A stretch of 64,000 bases of DNA from SSC3 sp963769585. Its GTDB lineage: Bacteria > Actinomycetota > Actinomycetes > Propionibacteriales > Nocardioidaceae. Shown one piece after another: positions 27,005 through 35,993 of the stretch; the first letter of the stretch is position 1; every line of letters starts with the position of its first letter. Where the stretch lies: NCBI GenBank assembly GCA_963769585.1, contig CAVYMJ010000006.1, forward strand, positions 1,922,001 to 1,986,000, written 5' to 3'. Below the pieces are notes generated by a model. It saw only the letters and a program-made list of their open reading frames with translations. It made no database searches and was not told where the DNA came from. The position numbers and the translations under genes are program-made.

Positions 27005-27511
27005 TCAGACGACCTGGTGCAGCCAACGAACAGGTGCCCCGTCCCCGGCGTGCCGGAACGTCTCGAGCTCGTCGTCCCACGGCTTGCCGAGCAGCTTGTC
27101 GATCTCGGTGACCAGGGTGGTCTCCCCTTGAGCGGACTTGACCACTGCTGCCTTCAGCCGGTCCTCGGGGATCATGATGTCGCCGTGGATCCCGGTCACG
27201 GCATGGAAGACACCGAGGTCGGGGGTGCAGGCGTAGCGCGATCCCTCGGTCGAGGTGGTGGGGTCCTCGGTGATCTCGAAGCGGAGGTGGTTCCAGCCGC
27301 GCAGGGCGGAGGCGATGGTGGCAGCCGTTCCTGCGTCACCGCCCCAGGAGAACTCAGCGCGGTAGCTGCCGGGGTGGGCCGGTTGGGGCGTCCAGTCGAG
27401 GTTGACCGCAACGCCAAGAACGCCGCCCACTGCCCACTCGATGTGCGGGCACAGTGCAGACGGCGCCGAGTGGACGTAGAGAACGCCCCTGGTCGCGTGA
27501 CGAGTGGTCAT
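27005..27511 (-). CDS. DUF3145 family protein
   Basis: A 168-residue soluble protein of the actinobacterial DUF3145 family: GVLYVHSAPSALCPHIEWA at the N terminus, then LRFEITEDPT and GDIMIPEDRL. In streptomycetes this family lies close to fabF, and here it is two genes away from the fab operon. Function unknown; a link to fatty acid metabolism is only suggested by position. Confidence 0.93.
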   Translation of the reverse strand: MTTRHATRGVLYVHSAPSALCPHIEWAVGGVLGVAVNLDWTPQPAHPGSYRAEFSWGGDAGTAATIASALRGWNHLRFEITEDPTTSTEGSRYACTPDLGVFHAVTGIHGDIMIPEDRLKAAVVKSAQGETTLVTEIDKLLGKPWDDELETFRHAGDGAPVRWLHQVV

Positions 27512-27706
27512 GTCGGCCTCCTGGTGATCCGGCGTCGAGATACGCCTTCCCCAGCGGTCTCTCGTGGATCAGGAAGCCTGGACCTATGCGGTTGTACGTC
27601 CCATTGTGAAGCACTTTGGGCTCAGAAACCACACAGACACCAAAATTCTCTTGCGTACCTTTAGTTGAACATGCAACCGGGCGTCGCCTCTCGCCTCGTG
27701 GGGCCC

Positions 27707-28642
27707 CTAGGTGGAGCGCCTCCGCGGCTTGAGCCTGGTCGTGGGCAGGGCCGGCGCCAGCAGGCGGTTCTCCGGGAAGTCCTCGACGCTGCCGAAGCGC
27801 TCCGGCCGGCCCTCGAACCCTCCCTCGTTCCAGGCGTCGCGCTGCTCGACGATCTCCTCGTGGCTGCGGCCGATGAAGTTCCACCACATCACGATCTCCT
27901 CCTCGAACGGCTCGCCGCCGAGGATGACGGCCAAGCCGCCCTCGGGTGCGCTGATCTCCAGCGACGAACGGCCGCAGCCCAGGTAGGACATCTGGTGGCG
28001 GGCCGTGGTCACGCCGTCGACCGTCAGGTCCGCCGAGACCGCCAGCACGCCGTACTCGAAGGCCTCATCCAGCGGAAGCGTTACCGAGGTCCCTGGGTCG
28101 AGCCGTAGCTCTGCGCCGACGAGCGGGCTGAAGACCGGTGCCTGCGACGACAGCCCCGCCAGCTCTCCCACGAAGACCGTCAGCTCAGCACCCGGCTCCC
28201 GGTGGATCGGGAGCTCCGGCAGATGCGCGAACGCGGGTGGCGTCGTGTCACGCACCTCGTCGGGCAGGCACACCCACAGCTGTACGCCGTGCAGCGTGCT
28301 CGGGGCATCCGCGGGCGACACCTCCGCGTGACAGATCCCGTGGCCGGCGGTCATCACGTTGAGCTGGCCGGGGCGGATGAGCTGAGAGGAGCCCAGGCTG
28401 TCGGTGTGCCGGCCAAGGCCCTCGAAGAGCCAGGTCACGGTCTGGAGCCCGGTGTGCGGGTGCGGTGGAACCCACATCCCTCCGGTAACCGTGATGTCGT
28501 CGGGCCCGTAGTGGTCCAGGAAGCACCAGGCTCCGATCATCCGACGGGTCTTGTTCGGCAGCACCCGGCGTACGTGTGTCGTTCGGCCAAGGATGACGTC
28601 CCGCGCCTCGAGCGGTTCATGGACGGTCTCGAAAGTGCTCAT
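27707..28642 (-). CDS. pirin family protein
   Basis: A 311-residue bicupin. The N-terminal cupin has the metal ligands of the family in PPHPHTGLQTVTWLFEG (around residues 59-75) and later GHGICHAEVSP. The C-terminal cupin has MSYLGCGRSSLEIS and GGLAVILGGEPFEEEIVMWWNF. Some pirins have quercetinase activity, others regulate enzymes. ATG 28642 is chosen because the upstream in-frame part is not conserved-looking. Confidence 0.94.
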   Translation of the reverse strand: MSTFETVHEPLEARDVILGRTTHVRRVLPNKTRRMIGAWCFLDHYGPDDITVTGGMWVPPHPHTGLQTVTWLFEGLGRHTDSLGSSQLIRPGQLNVMTAGHGICHAEVSPADAPSTLHGVQLWVCLPDEVRDTTPPAFAHLPELPIHREPGAELTVFVGELAGLSSQAPVFSPLVGAELRLDPGTSVTLPLDEAFEYGVLAVSADLTVDGVTTARHQMSYLGCGRSSLEISAPEGGLAVILGGEPFEEEIVMWWNFIGRSHEEIVEQRDAWNEGGFEGRPERFGSVEDFPENRLLAPALPTTRLKPRRRST

Positions 28643-28689
28643 GGGTCCCATCCTGCAGGGCTCCCGAGCTCCGCGAAACCTGCTCTTCC

Positions 28690-29388
28690 TCAGTCCTGGG
28701 ACCTGAGCCGCCCCTTCACGCAGCACTGGCCCTCTTCCGGCTCGAGGCAGGCCTCGACTTCGGTGCAGCCCAGTCCGTCTGCGACTCCTTGCACGAAGAC
28801 CTGGTTGAGCCCACAGACAAGGGCCGTGTGCTGCTTGGCCAACGAGTCGAAGGGGCAGTTGGCCAGTACGAGCACCTCACCCTCGGGCCGGGGCTCGTAG
28901 CCGTGCAGAGCCAGCACGTCGCTGACCCGGTCGAGGTCAGCCTGGCCTTGGTCGCTGGTACCCAACGGAGCCGCTCCCTGGGCGGCCGCTCGGCCCGCAC
29001 CTGCAGCAGAGTCCCGGATCGCCCCGTCGAGGTCGACACCCTCTCCCGCCTTGGTGAAGGCCGTCGCCAAGATCTCGCCGACCAGGTCGTAGCGCCGAGT
29101 GGGAAGGGAGACCTCGAACTCCTGAGCCGACCGGCGGTAGAGCTTCGACGGCCGTCCGGCGCCGGGGCCCTGGCGCCCACCAAGCCTGCGGAACTCCACG
29201 TCCAGCAGGCCTTCCTCGACGAGCTTCTCCAAGTGGAACTTCGCCGTGTGTACGGGAACGCCCACTCCCCGGGCGGCCTCTTCTCTGCCGACCGCGTCAG
29301 GCTGCGCCACGACGTACCCGTAGAGGTCCCTGCGCACGGGCTCTGCGAGCGCGCCGATCCCGGCAGCGCGGCGGCTGAGGTCGTCCAT
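28690..29388 (-). CDS. HTH transcriptional regulator with C-terminal Cys cluster (SufR-like)
   Basis: A 232-residue regulator. Residues ~10-85 are a winged helix: EPVRRDLYGYVV, then VPVHTAKFHLEKLVEEGLL and a basic wing RLGGRQGPGAGRPSKLY. The C-terminal part has cysteines in NCPFDSLAKQH, ALVCGLNQ, LGCTEVEAC and GQCCV, spaced as in SufR/TrmB-like regulators that bind an Fe-S cluster or metal. A redox or iron-sulfur sensor is therefore likely but inferred. Divergent from the DoxX-folE-reductase operon, which is its probable target. Confidence 0.87.
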   Translation of the reverse strand: MDDLSRRAAGIGALAEPVRRDLYGYVVAQPDAVGREEAARGVGVPVHTAKFHLEKLVEEGLLDVEFRRLGGRQGPGAGRPSKLYRRSAQEFEVSLPTRRYDLVGEILATAFTKAGEGVDLDGAIRDSAAGAGRAAAQGAAPLGTSDQGQADLDRVSDVLALHGYEPRPEGEVLVLANCPFDSLAKQHTALVCGLNQVFVQGVADGLGCTEVEACLEPEEGQCCVKGRLRSQD

Positions 29389-29484
29389 CGGAGGCTCCTC
29401 TTCTAACAGATAGTGTGGTTGACTTTAGAGCGCCTGGAAGACTTAAAGTTGAGAATACTCTCTTTTAGAAACCAGGAGGAACCC
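29389..29484. promoter_or_regulatory. divergent promoter region between the SufR-like regulator and the DoxX operon
   Basis: A 96-bp AT-rich intergenic stretch. TTGACT at 29419-29424 is a good -35 for the plus strand; the best -10 is unclear (TTAAAG at 29443 with an 18-bp spacer). The arms TTCTAA (29401) and TTAGAA (29464) flank the region. I infer an operator for the divergent regulator but cannot define it. Confidence 0.4.
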
Positions 29485-29922
29485 ATGCCCCAGACTGACC
29501 TCCCCCGACACGGCACCAGAGCTGTCGGGGTGCTGTTGACCAGCGCGGAGGGACAGGCGTTCCTCCTGCTCCGGACGGTCTTCACCATCGCACCGATCGC
29601 CTTCGGGCTCGACAAGTTCACCAACATCCTGACCGACTGGGAGAAGTACCTCGCCCCTTGGATCAACGACCTGGTTCCTGGCTCGGCGCACACGGCCATG
29701 GTTCTGGTGGGGGTCGTCGAGATCCTGGCCGGCCTGGCCGTCGCGGTCGCCCCGCGCTTTGGCGGCTACCTTGTGGCGGCCTGGCTGCTGGGGATCATTG
29801 TCAACCTGCTCAGTCTCGGGGACCTCTACTACGACGTCGCACTTCGTGACTTCGGCCTCATGGTCGCGGCCCTGGCGCTGGCGCGACTGTCGGTCAGCGC
29901 GCGCCTCGGTGCGACTCGATGA
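29485..29922 (+). CDS. DoxX-like membrane protein
   Basis: A 145-residue integral membrane protein with four predicted helices: FLLLRTVFTIAPIAFGLDKF near 27-46, AHTAMVLVGVVEILAGLAVAV near 70-90, GGYLVAAWLLGIIVNLLSL near 94-112, and DFGLMVAALALARLSV at the end. DoxX-family proteins take part in membrane redox processes. The ATG at 29485 has AGGAGGAA about 5 nt upstream. It overlaps folE by 4 bp (ATGA). Confidence 0.87.
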   Translation: MPQTDLPRHGTRAVGVLLTSAEGQAFLLLRTVFTIAPIAFGLDKFTNILTDWEKYLAPWINDLVPGSAHTAMVLVGVVEILAGLAVAVAPRFGGYLVAAWLLGIIVNLLSLGDLYYDVALRDFGLMVAALALARLSVSARLGATR

Positions 29923-30548
29923 CCGACCTGTCGCTGGCCTCCCTCCCCACCGGCTCCCGTCCGCGCATCATGCCTGGGCGGGCGGGAGTCGACCGGTTGG
30001 CTGCCACCGAGGCGGCGGCTAAGTTTCTCGCGTCCCTCGGACTCGACCTCGACGACGAGTCGACGATCGAGACGCCCCGGCGGATGGCGGCAGCGTACGT
30101 CGAGATGCTCACGGTGCCCGAGTTCAACCTCACCACATTCCCCAATGACGACGAGTACGACGAGCTGGTGCTCGTGCACGACATTCCGGTGCAGTCGCTG
30201 TGCGAGCACCACATGCTGCCGTTCTTCGGAGTGGCCCACGTCGGGTACCTCCCGAACGACCGGATCCTGGGCCTGTCGAAGTTCGCGCGGACCGTCGACT
30301 TCTTCGCCAAACGGACCCAGACTCAAGAGCGGCTCACCAAGCAGATCGCCGACCATCTCCGGCATGGCCTGTCGCCTCGCGGGGTAGGGGTGGTGATCGA
30401 GGCAACGCACACCTGCATGAGCCTGCGCGGAGCCAAGGTCGCAGGGGCACGGACCGTCACATCGGCGCTCCAGGGTGACCTGCGGAGCAACTCTGCGCTC
30501 CGGGCGGAGTTCCTCTCCCTGGCCCGTCGAACGAAGGAGATTCAATGA
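29919..30548 (+). CDS. folE: GTP cyclohydrolase I
   Basis: Converts GTP to dihydroneopterin triphosphate, the entry to folate and tetrahydrobiopterin-type pterins. A 209-residue protein with the zinc site residues in SLCEHHMLPFFGVAHVGYL and ATHTCMSLRGAK, and RILGLSKFAR. It is not in a folate operon here but sits between a DoxX-like protein and a ferredoxin-type reductase with 4-bp overlaps on both sides. It may be a second, regulated copy; the canonical folE would be expected near ftsH/folP elsewhere. Confidence 0.95.
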   Translation: MTDLSLASLPTGSRPRIMPGRAGVDRLAATEAAAKFLASLGLDLDDESTIETPRRMAAAYVEMLTVPEFNLTTFPNDDEYDELVLVHDIPVQSLCEHHMLPFFGVAHVGYLPNDRILGLSKFARTVDFFAKRTQTQERLTKQIADHLRHGLSPRGVGVVIEATHTCMSLRGAKVAGARTVTSALQGDLRSNSALRAEFLSLARRTKEIQ

Positions 30549-31699
30549 CATTCGTGGTGGTCGGCGGTGGACTCGCCGGCGCGAAAGCGATCGAGCAGCT
30601 CCGAGACTCGGGCTACTCCGGGCGGCTCGTCCTGTACGGCGCCGAGCAGCACCTCCCCTACGAACGACCGCCGCTGTCCAAGGGCTACCTGTTGGGCAAC
30701 GACCCGCTCGAGTCGGCGTTCGTCCACGGCGCCGACTGGTACGCCGAGAACGACGTGGACCTCCGGCTCGGTCAGACCGTCATCGGCCTCGACCTTGGCC
30801 GCAACGTGGCCCTGACCCCGCAGGGCGAACTCCGCTACGAGCGACTGCTCCTGGCAACCGGGGCCTCGCCGCGGCGCCTCGAGCTGGCGGACGAGAGCGG
30901 AGCCGCGGTGGCGTACCTGCGCACGATGGACGACAGTCAACGGCTGCGCGAGTCGTTCGGCGACGGCCGGGACATCGTGGTCGTCGGAGGAGGCTGGATC
31001 GGTCTGGAGGTCGCTGCTGCCGCACGCCTGGCTGGTTCGAACGTCACCGTCATCGAGTCCGCCGCACTGCCACTGCTGCGCGTCCTCGGCGAAGAGGTGG
31101 CAACGGTCTTCGCCGACCTACACCGCCGACATGGCGTCGACCTCCGGCTCGACACGGACGTCCAAGGGATCGACCGTGGCGGCACGGTTCGGCTCAGCGA
31201 CGGATCCACTCTGCCCTCGGACCTCATCGTCGTCGGGGTCGGAGTCGCCCCGAACGTCGACGTTGCCCAGGCAAGCGGGCTCGACGTGGACAACGGCGTG
31301 CTCGTCGACGCGAGGCTGCAGACATCGAATCCGTCGGTCTACGCCGCTGGCGATGTGGCCAACCACGACCACCCGGCGCTGGGCCGGCGACTCCGAGTGG
31401 AGCACTGGGACACCGCAATCGAGCAGGGCAAGGCGGCGGCGCTGAACATGCTCGACGCCGAGGTCGACTACGACCGCCTTCCGTACTTCTTCACCGACCA
31501 GTACGACCTGGGCATGGAGTACGTCGGCAGCGTCGGCCCGGACGGCTACGACCGCGTCGTCATCCAAGGCGACCCGGCGTCGGCTTTCCGAGCGTTCTGG
31601 GTCAAGGACGACATCGTGCTGGCCGGCATGCACGTCAACGACTGGGACGCGACGGACGAGATCCGCGAGCGCGTCGGAGGTCCGGTGGACCAGCTCTAG
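30545..31699 (+). CDS. FAD-dependent NAD(P)H:ferredoxin reductase-type oxidoreductase
   Basis: A 384-residue two-dinucleotide-binding-domain flavoprotein. The FAD motif is FVVVGGGLAGAKAIEQLR at the N terminus, the NAD(P) motif VVGGGWIGLEVAAAARL around residues 142-158, and the second FAD motif VYAAGDVANHDHP near 265. The C-terminal reductase domain (LPYFFTDQYDLGMEYVG) matches the family that reduces ferredoxins for monooxygenases. No ferredoxin gene lies next to it. Translationally coupled to folE; convergent with a hydrolase with a 4-bp overlap. Confidence 0.92.
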   Translation: MTFVVVGGGLAGAKAIEQLRDSGYSGRLVLYGAEQHLPYERPPLSKGYLLGNDPLESAFVHGADWYAENDVDLRLGQTVIGLDLGRNVALTPQGELRYERLLLATGASPRRLELADESGAAVAYLRTMDDSQRLRESFGDGRDIVVVGGGWIGLEVAAAARLAGSNVTVIESAALPLLRVLGEEVATVFADLHRRHGVDLRLDTDVQGIDRGGTVRLSDGSTLPSDLIVVGVGVAPNVDVAQASGLDVDNGVLVDARLQTSNPSVYAAGDVANHDHPALGRRLRVEHWDTAIEQGKAAALNMLDAEVDYDRLPYFFTDQYDLGMEYVGSVGPDGYDRVVIQGDPASAFRAFWVKDDIVLAGMHVNDWDATDEIRERVGGPVDQL

Positions 31700-32625
31700 T
31701 CGTGGGCCCGCAGGACCTCGTCGACGAGCTCCTGCGCCGGAACGATCCCGCCGATGATGTCGGTGGCGAAGCCGAGTCCACCCAGGTGCGCGTGGCCGTC
31801 GAGCGGGATCAGCTCCGCGTTCGGGAGGCGTCCCACCACGTGTTCGCCGTGCCGGAAGGGCACGATGTGGTCTGCGTTGCCGTGCCACCAGCGAACCGGC
31901 TGGTGCACGTCGGCCAGACGGAACCCCCAGTCACGGGCGAAGAGCAGGACGTCCGACAACGCCGCGGAGAACTGCTCCCTGCCGCCGTTCACGAGGTCGT
32001 CGATGAACATCGCCCGGAAGGCCGACTCCCCCAACAGCTGGCGGTCGCCCTTCGGCTGTAGGGCCCGGTAGGCGTCGATCGCGTGCGGTGCCACTGGCGA
32101 AGCGAGCCTGATCAGGCCACTGAGCGCCGCGCCCAAGGGCCGTCTGGCCAGCCTGATGGCAGGGGCGAGCGGCTTGGCCACGGCGACCAGGCCACCACCG
32201 ACCGCGTCCGGTCCCACCGTGGGCGCCACCCCGCCGATGACGCCGAGGCTGGTGACGCGGTCCGGCATCGCAGCACCTGCGCCGAGCGTGTACGGCCCAC
32301 CACCGGAGAGTCCCACCACGTGCATCGTGTCGACGCTGAGGTGGTCGGCGAGGTACTCGAGGTCTGCGGCGAAGCCCAGCACGTCCTGGTAGACGTGAGC
32401 CGTCGACCAGCCGATGCCCGGGCGGTCGACGCCGACGACCCGAACGTGTGCCTGCTCGGCGTACGCGCGCGCGTCGAGCGGAATCTGCCGGCGTGCCCCC
32501 GGGGTCCCGTGCAGCCAGAAGATCGTCTCGGCCGCTGCCGCGTCGCCGAAAGAGGCGAACCCGAGGTCACGGCCATCGGGGAGTGCGACGGTGCCTTCGT
32601 ATGCCGGCTTGTCCACAGACGTCAT
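31696..32625 (-). CDS. alpha/beta-fold hydrolase
   Basis: A 309-residue cytosolic hydrolase. The oxyanion segment FWLHGTPGARRQIP is near residue 35, the nucleophile elbow VVGLSGGGPYTLGAG near 101 (GLSGG), and the terminal His region HAHLGG near the C terminus. ATG 32625 begins MTSVDKPAYEG; the longer frame overlaps nothing conserved. Substrate unknown. Confidence 0.9.
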   Translation of the reverse strand: MTSVDKPAYEGTVALPDGRDLGFASFGDAAAAETIFWLHGTPGARRQIPLDARAYAEQAHVRVVGVDRPGIGWSTAHVYQDVLGFAADLEYLADHLSVDTMHVVGLSGGGPYTLGAGAAMPDRVTSLGVIGGVAPTVGPDAVGGGLVAVAKPLAPAIRLARRPLGAALSGLIRLASPVAPHAIDAYRALQPKGDRQLLGESAFRAMFIDDLVNGGREQFSAALSDVLLFARDWGFRLADVHQPVRWWHGNADHIVPFRHGEHVVGRLPNAELIPLDGHAHLGGLGFATDIIGGIVPAQELVDEVLRAHD

Positions 32626-32780
32626 GGGATATGGTCGCAGGCTTGGAGTTGTCGAGTGCAGGTGCCTCACGAAGCCGGTCTCCCCGGAGGCCCCGCTCCG
32701 CGCTGCTGTCCGGCCGACGGCGCTCGGAGATGACCCCGGGAGCGACCAATCCGGCGGCGCGCCGAGTCCGAACCCCTCCC

Positions 32781-34043
32781 ATGACGAGACGACGGATAGC
32801 CGTGGTGGGCGGCGGCGTGTCCGGGCTGACGGCGGCCTACCTGTTGCAGCGCGAGGCCGACGTGACCGTCTACGAGTCCGACCCGCGGCTCGGCGGGCAC
32901 GCCCACACCCACGAGCTTGCCGACTCGCGCGGAGCCACCGTCAACGTGGACACCGGCTTCCTGGTCCACAACGAGCGCACCTACCCCAACCTCATCCGGC
33001 TCTTCCGCGAGCTCGAGGTCGCCACGCAGCCATCCGAGATGAGCATGTCGGTCAGCTGCCGAGGCTGCGGCCTGGAGTACGCCGGCGCGCTCGGCCTGTC
33101 CGGAGTCTTCCCGAGCTGGCGCAACGCCACCCGGGGCCGCTACCTCAGGCTGCTGGTCGACGTACCGCGCTTCCACCGTCAGGCCCGGACCCTTCTCGCC
33201 GGCGACGAGGACGACCTCGAGCCACTGGACGCGTTCTTGGACCGCGGCCGGTTCAGCGACTACTTCCGCACCCACTTCGTGGCGCCACTGGTCGCGTGCG
33301 TGTGGTCCTGCGGGCCCGATGTGGCCGGACAGTACCCGGCCCGGTACCTCTTCGAGTTCCTCGCCAACCACGGGATGCTCTCGGTGACCGGGTCGCCCGA
33401 GTGGCGCACTGTCGTGGGCGGTTCCCAAAGCTACGTCGAGCGCGCCGCCAAGAACCTCACCGCCGTTCAGACCGCGACACCGGTTCGCTCGGCACGCCGC
33501 GTCACTGGTGGTGTCGAGATCACCGACGACTCGGGCGAGACCAGAGCCTTCGAGGCAGCCGTCATCGCCACCCACCCGGACCAGGCCCTCGCCCTGCTGG
33601 CCTCCCCGAGCCACGTTGAGCAGGAGGTGCTGAGTGCCTTCGAGTACTCGGTGAACGCCACGCTGCTGCACGACGACGTGCGGGTCCTGCCGGGCGCTGC
33701 AAAAGCCCGCGCATCGTGGAACTACTTGATGCGCAGCTGCGCGGCGACGTCCTCGTCGGTGGAGGTCAGCTACGACCTCAACCGGCTGCAGCGGCTCGAC
33801 ACGCCTGACGCGTTCCTGGTCACGCTGAACGACCCCGGCACCGTTCCCGAGGCGAACGTGCTCGAGCGGATGAGCTACCGGCACCCGATCTTCACCCCCC
33901 GCTCGGTGGCAGCTCAGAAGCGGCTACCCGAGCTGAACGACGGTGTGCTGGCCTTCGCAGGCGCGTACCACGGCTGGGGGTTCCACGAGGACGGCTGCCG
34001 CTCAGGAGTCCAAGCTGCCGAGAGCCTGGGGGTGTCCTGGTGA
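32781..34043 (+). CDS. NAD(P)/FAD-dependent oxidoreductase of the lipid-modification operon
   Basis: A 420-residue flavoprotein of the amine oxidase/desaturase-like superfamily. The dinucleotide motif RIAVVGGGVSGLTAAYLL opens the protein, with the conserved VDTGFLVHNERTYPNL near residue 55 and AGAYHGWGFHEDGC at the C terminus closing the FAD site. It is the first of four overlapping genes (with DUF1365, a cyclopropane-synthase-like methyltransferase and DUF1295), the arrangement of Rv0449c-Rv0446c. It probably supplies reducing power or oxidises the lipid in that pathway; this is inferred. Confidence 0.92.
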   Translation: MTRRRIAVVGGGVSGLTAAYLLQREADVTVYESDPRLGGHAHTHELADSRGATVNVDTGFLVHNERTYPNLIRLFRELEVATQPSEMSMSVSCRGCGLEYAGALGLSGVFPSWRNATRGRYLRLLVDVPRFHRQARTLLAGDEDDLEPLDAFLDRGRFSDYFRTHFVAPLVACVWSCGPDVAGQYPARYLFEFLANHGMLSVTGSPEWRTVVGGSQSYVERAAKNLTAVQTATPVRSARRVTGGVEITDDSGETRAFEAAVIATHPDQALALLASPSHVEQEVLSAFEYSVNATLLHDDVRVLPGAAKARASWNYLMRSCAATSSSVEVSYDLNRLQRLDTPDAFLVTLNDPGTVPEANVLERMSYRHPIFTPRSVAAQKRLPELNDGVLAFAGAYHGWGFHEDGCRSGVQAAESLGVSW

Positions 34044-34750
34044 CGCTGACCCCCGCCCTGTACGACGTGGAGATAGCCCACCAGCGACGCGAGCCGGTCG
34101 AGCACCAGGTCCGGCACCGGATGACCACCTGGTTGGTCGACTTCGACGACCTGCCCACCCTGCACGGGTGGCGACACCGGCTCTGCCGGTTCGACAAGGC
34201 TGACCATGTCGACGTCCGAGCCTTCCTGACCGAGAACGGCGTCCGCCCCCCGGACCGCATCCTCATGCTCGGTCAGCCGCGCGTCTACGGGTACGTCTTC
34301 AACCCGCTGACCGTCTTCTACTGTCTGGCCGAGGACGGCAGCCTCACTCAGCTCGTCGCCGAGGTTCGCAACACCTACGGCGGCAGCCACACCTACCTGA
34401 TGACCCCGGACGAGCTCCGCACGGACAAGGCGTTCTACGTCTCGCCCTTCTACCCCGTCGACGGCGAGTACACGATGCGCCTGCCACTGCCCGACGACCA
34501 GCTCCTCGTGTCAATCACGCTGCATCGCGAGGGGGAACGCCCCTTTGTCGCGGCGATGACCGGCACCCGGCGCTCCGCCGCCCGCCTGGAGGACACCCTG
34601 CGGCGGCCGGTCGAGACCCGAGCGGTCATGGCCGGCATCAAGCGGCACGGCATCACCCTCTTCCTCAAGGGACTGCGTCCCCTCCCGAGACCGACCCACT
34701 CACCAGAAGGCAGCCACGATGACCAGCACCCTCTCGACGCCCGTAGTTGA
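34040..34750 (+). CDS. DUF1365 family protein
   Basis: A 236-residue protein: LYDVEIAHQRREPVEHQVRH at the N terminus, ILMLGQPRVYGYVFNPLTVFYCL near residue 74, and AEVRNTYGGSHTYLM, all DUF1365 hallmarks. The family always accompanies Cfa-like methyltransferases; its role is not established. The GTG start overlaps the oxidoreductase stop (GTGA), and its 3' end overlaps the methyltransferase gene by 32 bp, unusually long for this operon. Confidence 0.93.
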   Translation: MTLTPALYDVEIAHQRREPVEHQVRHRMTTWLVDFDDLPTLHGWRHRLCRFDKADHVDVRAFLTENGVRPPDRILMLGQPRVYGYVFNPLTVFYCLAEDGSLTQLVAEVRNTYGGSHTYLMTPDELRTDKAFYVSPFYPVDGEYTMRLPLPDDQLLVSITLHREGERPFVAAMTGTRRSAARLEDTLRRPVETRAVMAGIKRHGITLFLKGLRPLPRPTHSPEGSHDDQHPLDARS

Positions 34751-35993
34751 CGCCGACCGATGGCCCGATGTGGCTCGCGTCCCGAACCGCCCGGTCCGGG
34801 CGGCCGTCGCCCGCAGGCTCACCCGGCACGCCGTACGACGGCTTCCGCTGCGTGTCCTGCTGCCCGACGGCAGCATCTGGGGCAGCGGCCACGCCGACGA
34901 CCCGACGCTGAACCTGGTCCGGCCCGACGACTTCTTCCAGCGGCTCGGTGCCGGCGGGTTGATCGGCTTCGGTGAGGCCTACCAGGCAGGTGACTGGGAG
35001 ACCGACGACCTGGCGGGGCTGCTCACCGTCATGGCTGGGCAGCTCGCCACCCTGGTGCCGAACAGCCTGCAGCGGCTGCGAAGGGCCGCCCTGCACGCCC
35101 GTCCCTCGCACCAGGACAACACCCTGGAGGGAGCACGCGCGAACATCCACCGACACTACGACCTGTCCAACGAGCTCTTCGCCCTGTTCCTCGACGAGTC
35201 GCTCAGCTACTCCTCCGCCTTGTTCGCCGGAGACCCTGCGCTCGGACGGCCTGAGGACCTGAGCTCGGCTCAGCAGCGCAAGATCGACCGGCTCCTCGAC
35301 ATCACCGAAGTCCGGGCCGGCACACGACTGCTCGAGATCGGCACCGGCTGGGGAGAGCTCGCCATCCGTGCCGCGGGTCGCGGCGCCCACGTCACCACCG
35401 TCACGATCTCAGAGGAGCAGGCCAGTCTGGCTCGCGCGAGGGTCGCCGAGGCAGGTGTGACCGACCTCGTCGACATCCGGCTTCAGGACTACCGCGAGGT
35501 CACCGGGCTGTACGACGCGATCGTCAGCGTCGAGATGATCGAGGCAGTCGGCGTGAACCACTGGCCGACGTACTTCTCAGCGCTCGACGCACTGCTGGCC
35601 CCCGGAGGCAAGGCCGCGCTGCAGGCGATCACCATGCCGCACGACCGGATGCTCGCAACCCAGGACACCTACACCTGGATCGTGAAGTACATCTTCCCTG
35701 GAGGTCATCTGCCCTCAGCCCAGGCCGTGCACGAGCACGTCGCCGGCACCTCCCTGACCATCACCGACGAGTTGCGCTTCGGTCAGCACTACGCCGAGAC
35801 GCTCAAGCAGTGGCGCCGTCGCTTCCTGGACCAGGCCGCCAGCGTCGAGGACCTCGGTTTCGACGAGGTCTTCCGACGCATGTGGTCGCTCTACCTCGCC
35901 TACTCCGAAGCGGGGTTCAGATCCGGGTACCTTGACGTGGTGCAGTTCGCCCTGGCCAAGCCGCTCGATCAGACCGTGAGCCGGCGGCGGTGA
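34719..35993 (+). CDS. cyclopropane-fatty-acyl-phospholipid synthase-like SAM methyltransferase
   Basis: A 424-residue enzyme that methylates or cyclopropanates the double bond of phospholipid acyl chains using S-adenosylmethionine. Motif I is LLEIGTGWGELAIRAA near residues 204-219, preceded by HYDLSNELFALFLDESLSYSSALF, and followed by SVEMIEAVGVNHWPTYF and QAITMPHDR. It is closest by context to UfaA1 (Rv0447c). The product could be a cyclopropane or a methyl-branched acyl chain; sequence reading cannot decide. Confidence 0.94.
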   Translation: MTSTLSTPVVDADRWPDVARVPNRPVRAAVARRLTRHAVRRLPLRVLLPDGSIWGSGHADDPTLNLVRPDDFFQRLGAGGLIGFGEAYQAGDWETDDLAGLLTVMAGQLATLVPNSLQRLRRAALHARPSHQDNTLEGARANIHRHYDLSNELFALFLDESLSYSSALFAGDPALGRPEDLSSAQQRKIDRLLDITEVRAGTRLLEIGTGWGELAIRAAGRGAHVTTVTISEEQASLARARVAEAGVTDLVDIRLQDYREVTGLYDAIVSVEMIEAVGVNHWPTYFSALDALLAPGGKAALQAITMPHDRMLATQDTYTWIVKYIFPGGHLPSAQAVHEHVAGTSLTITDELRFGQHYAETLKQWRRRFLDQAASVEDLGFDEVFRRMWSLYLAYSEAGFRSGYLDVVQFALAKPLDQTVSRRR

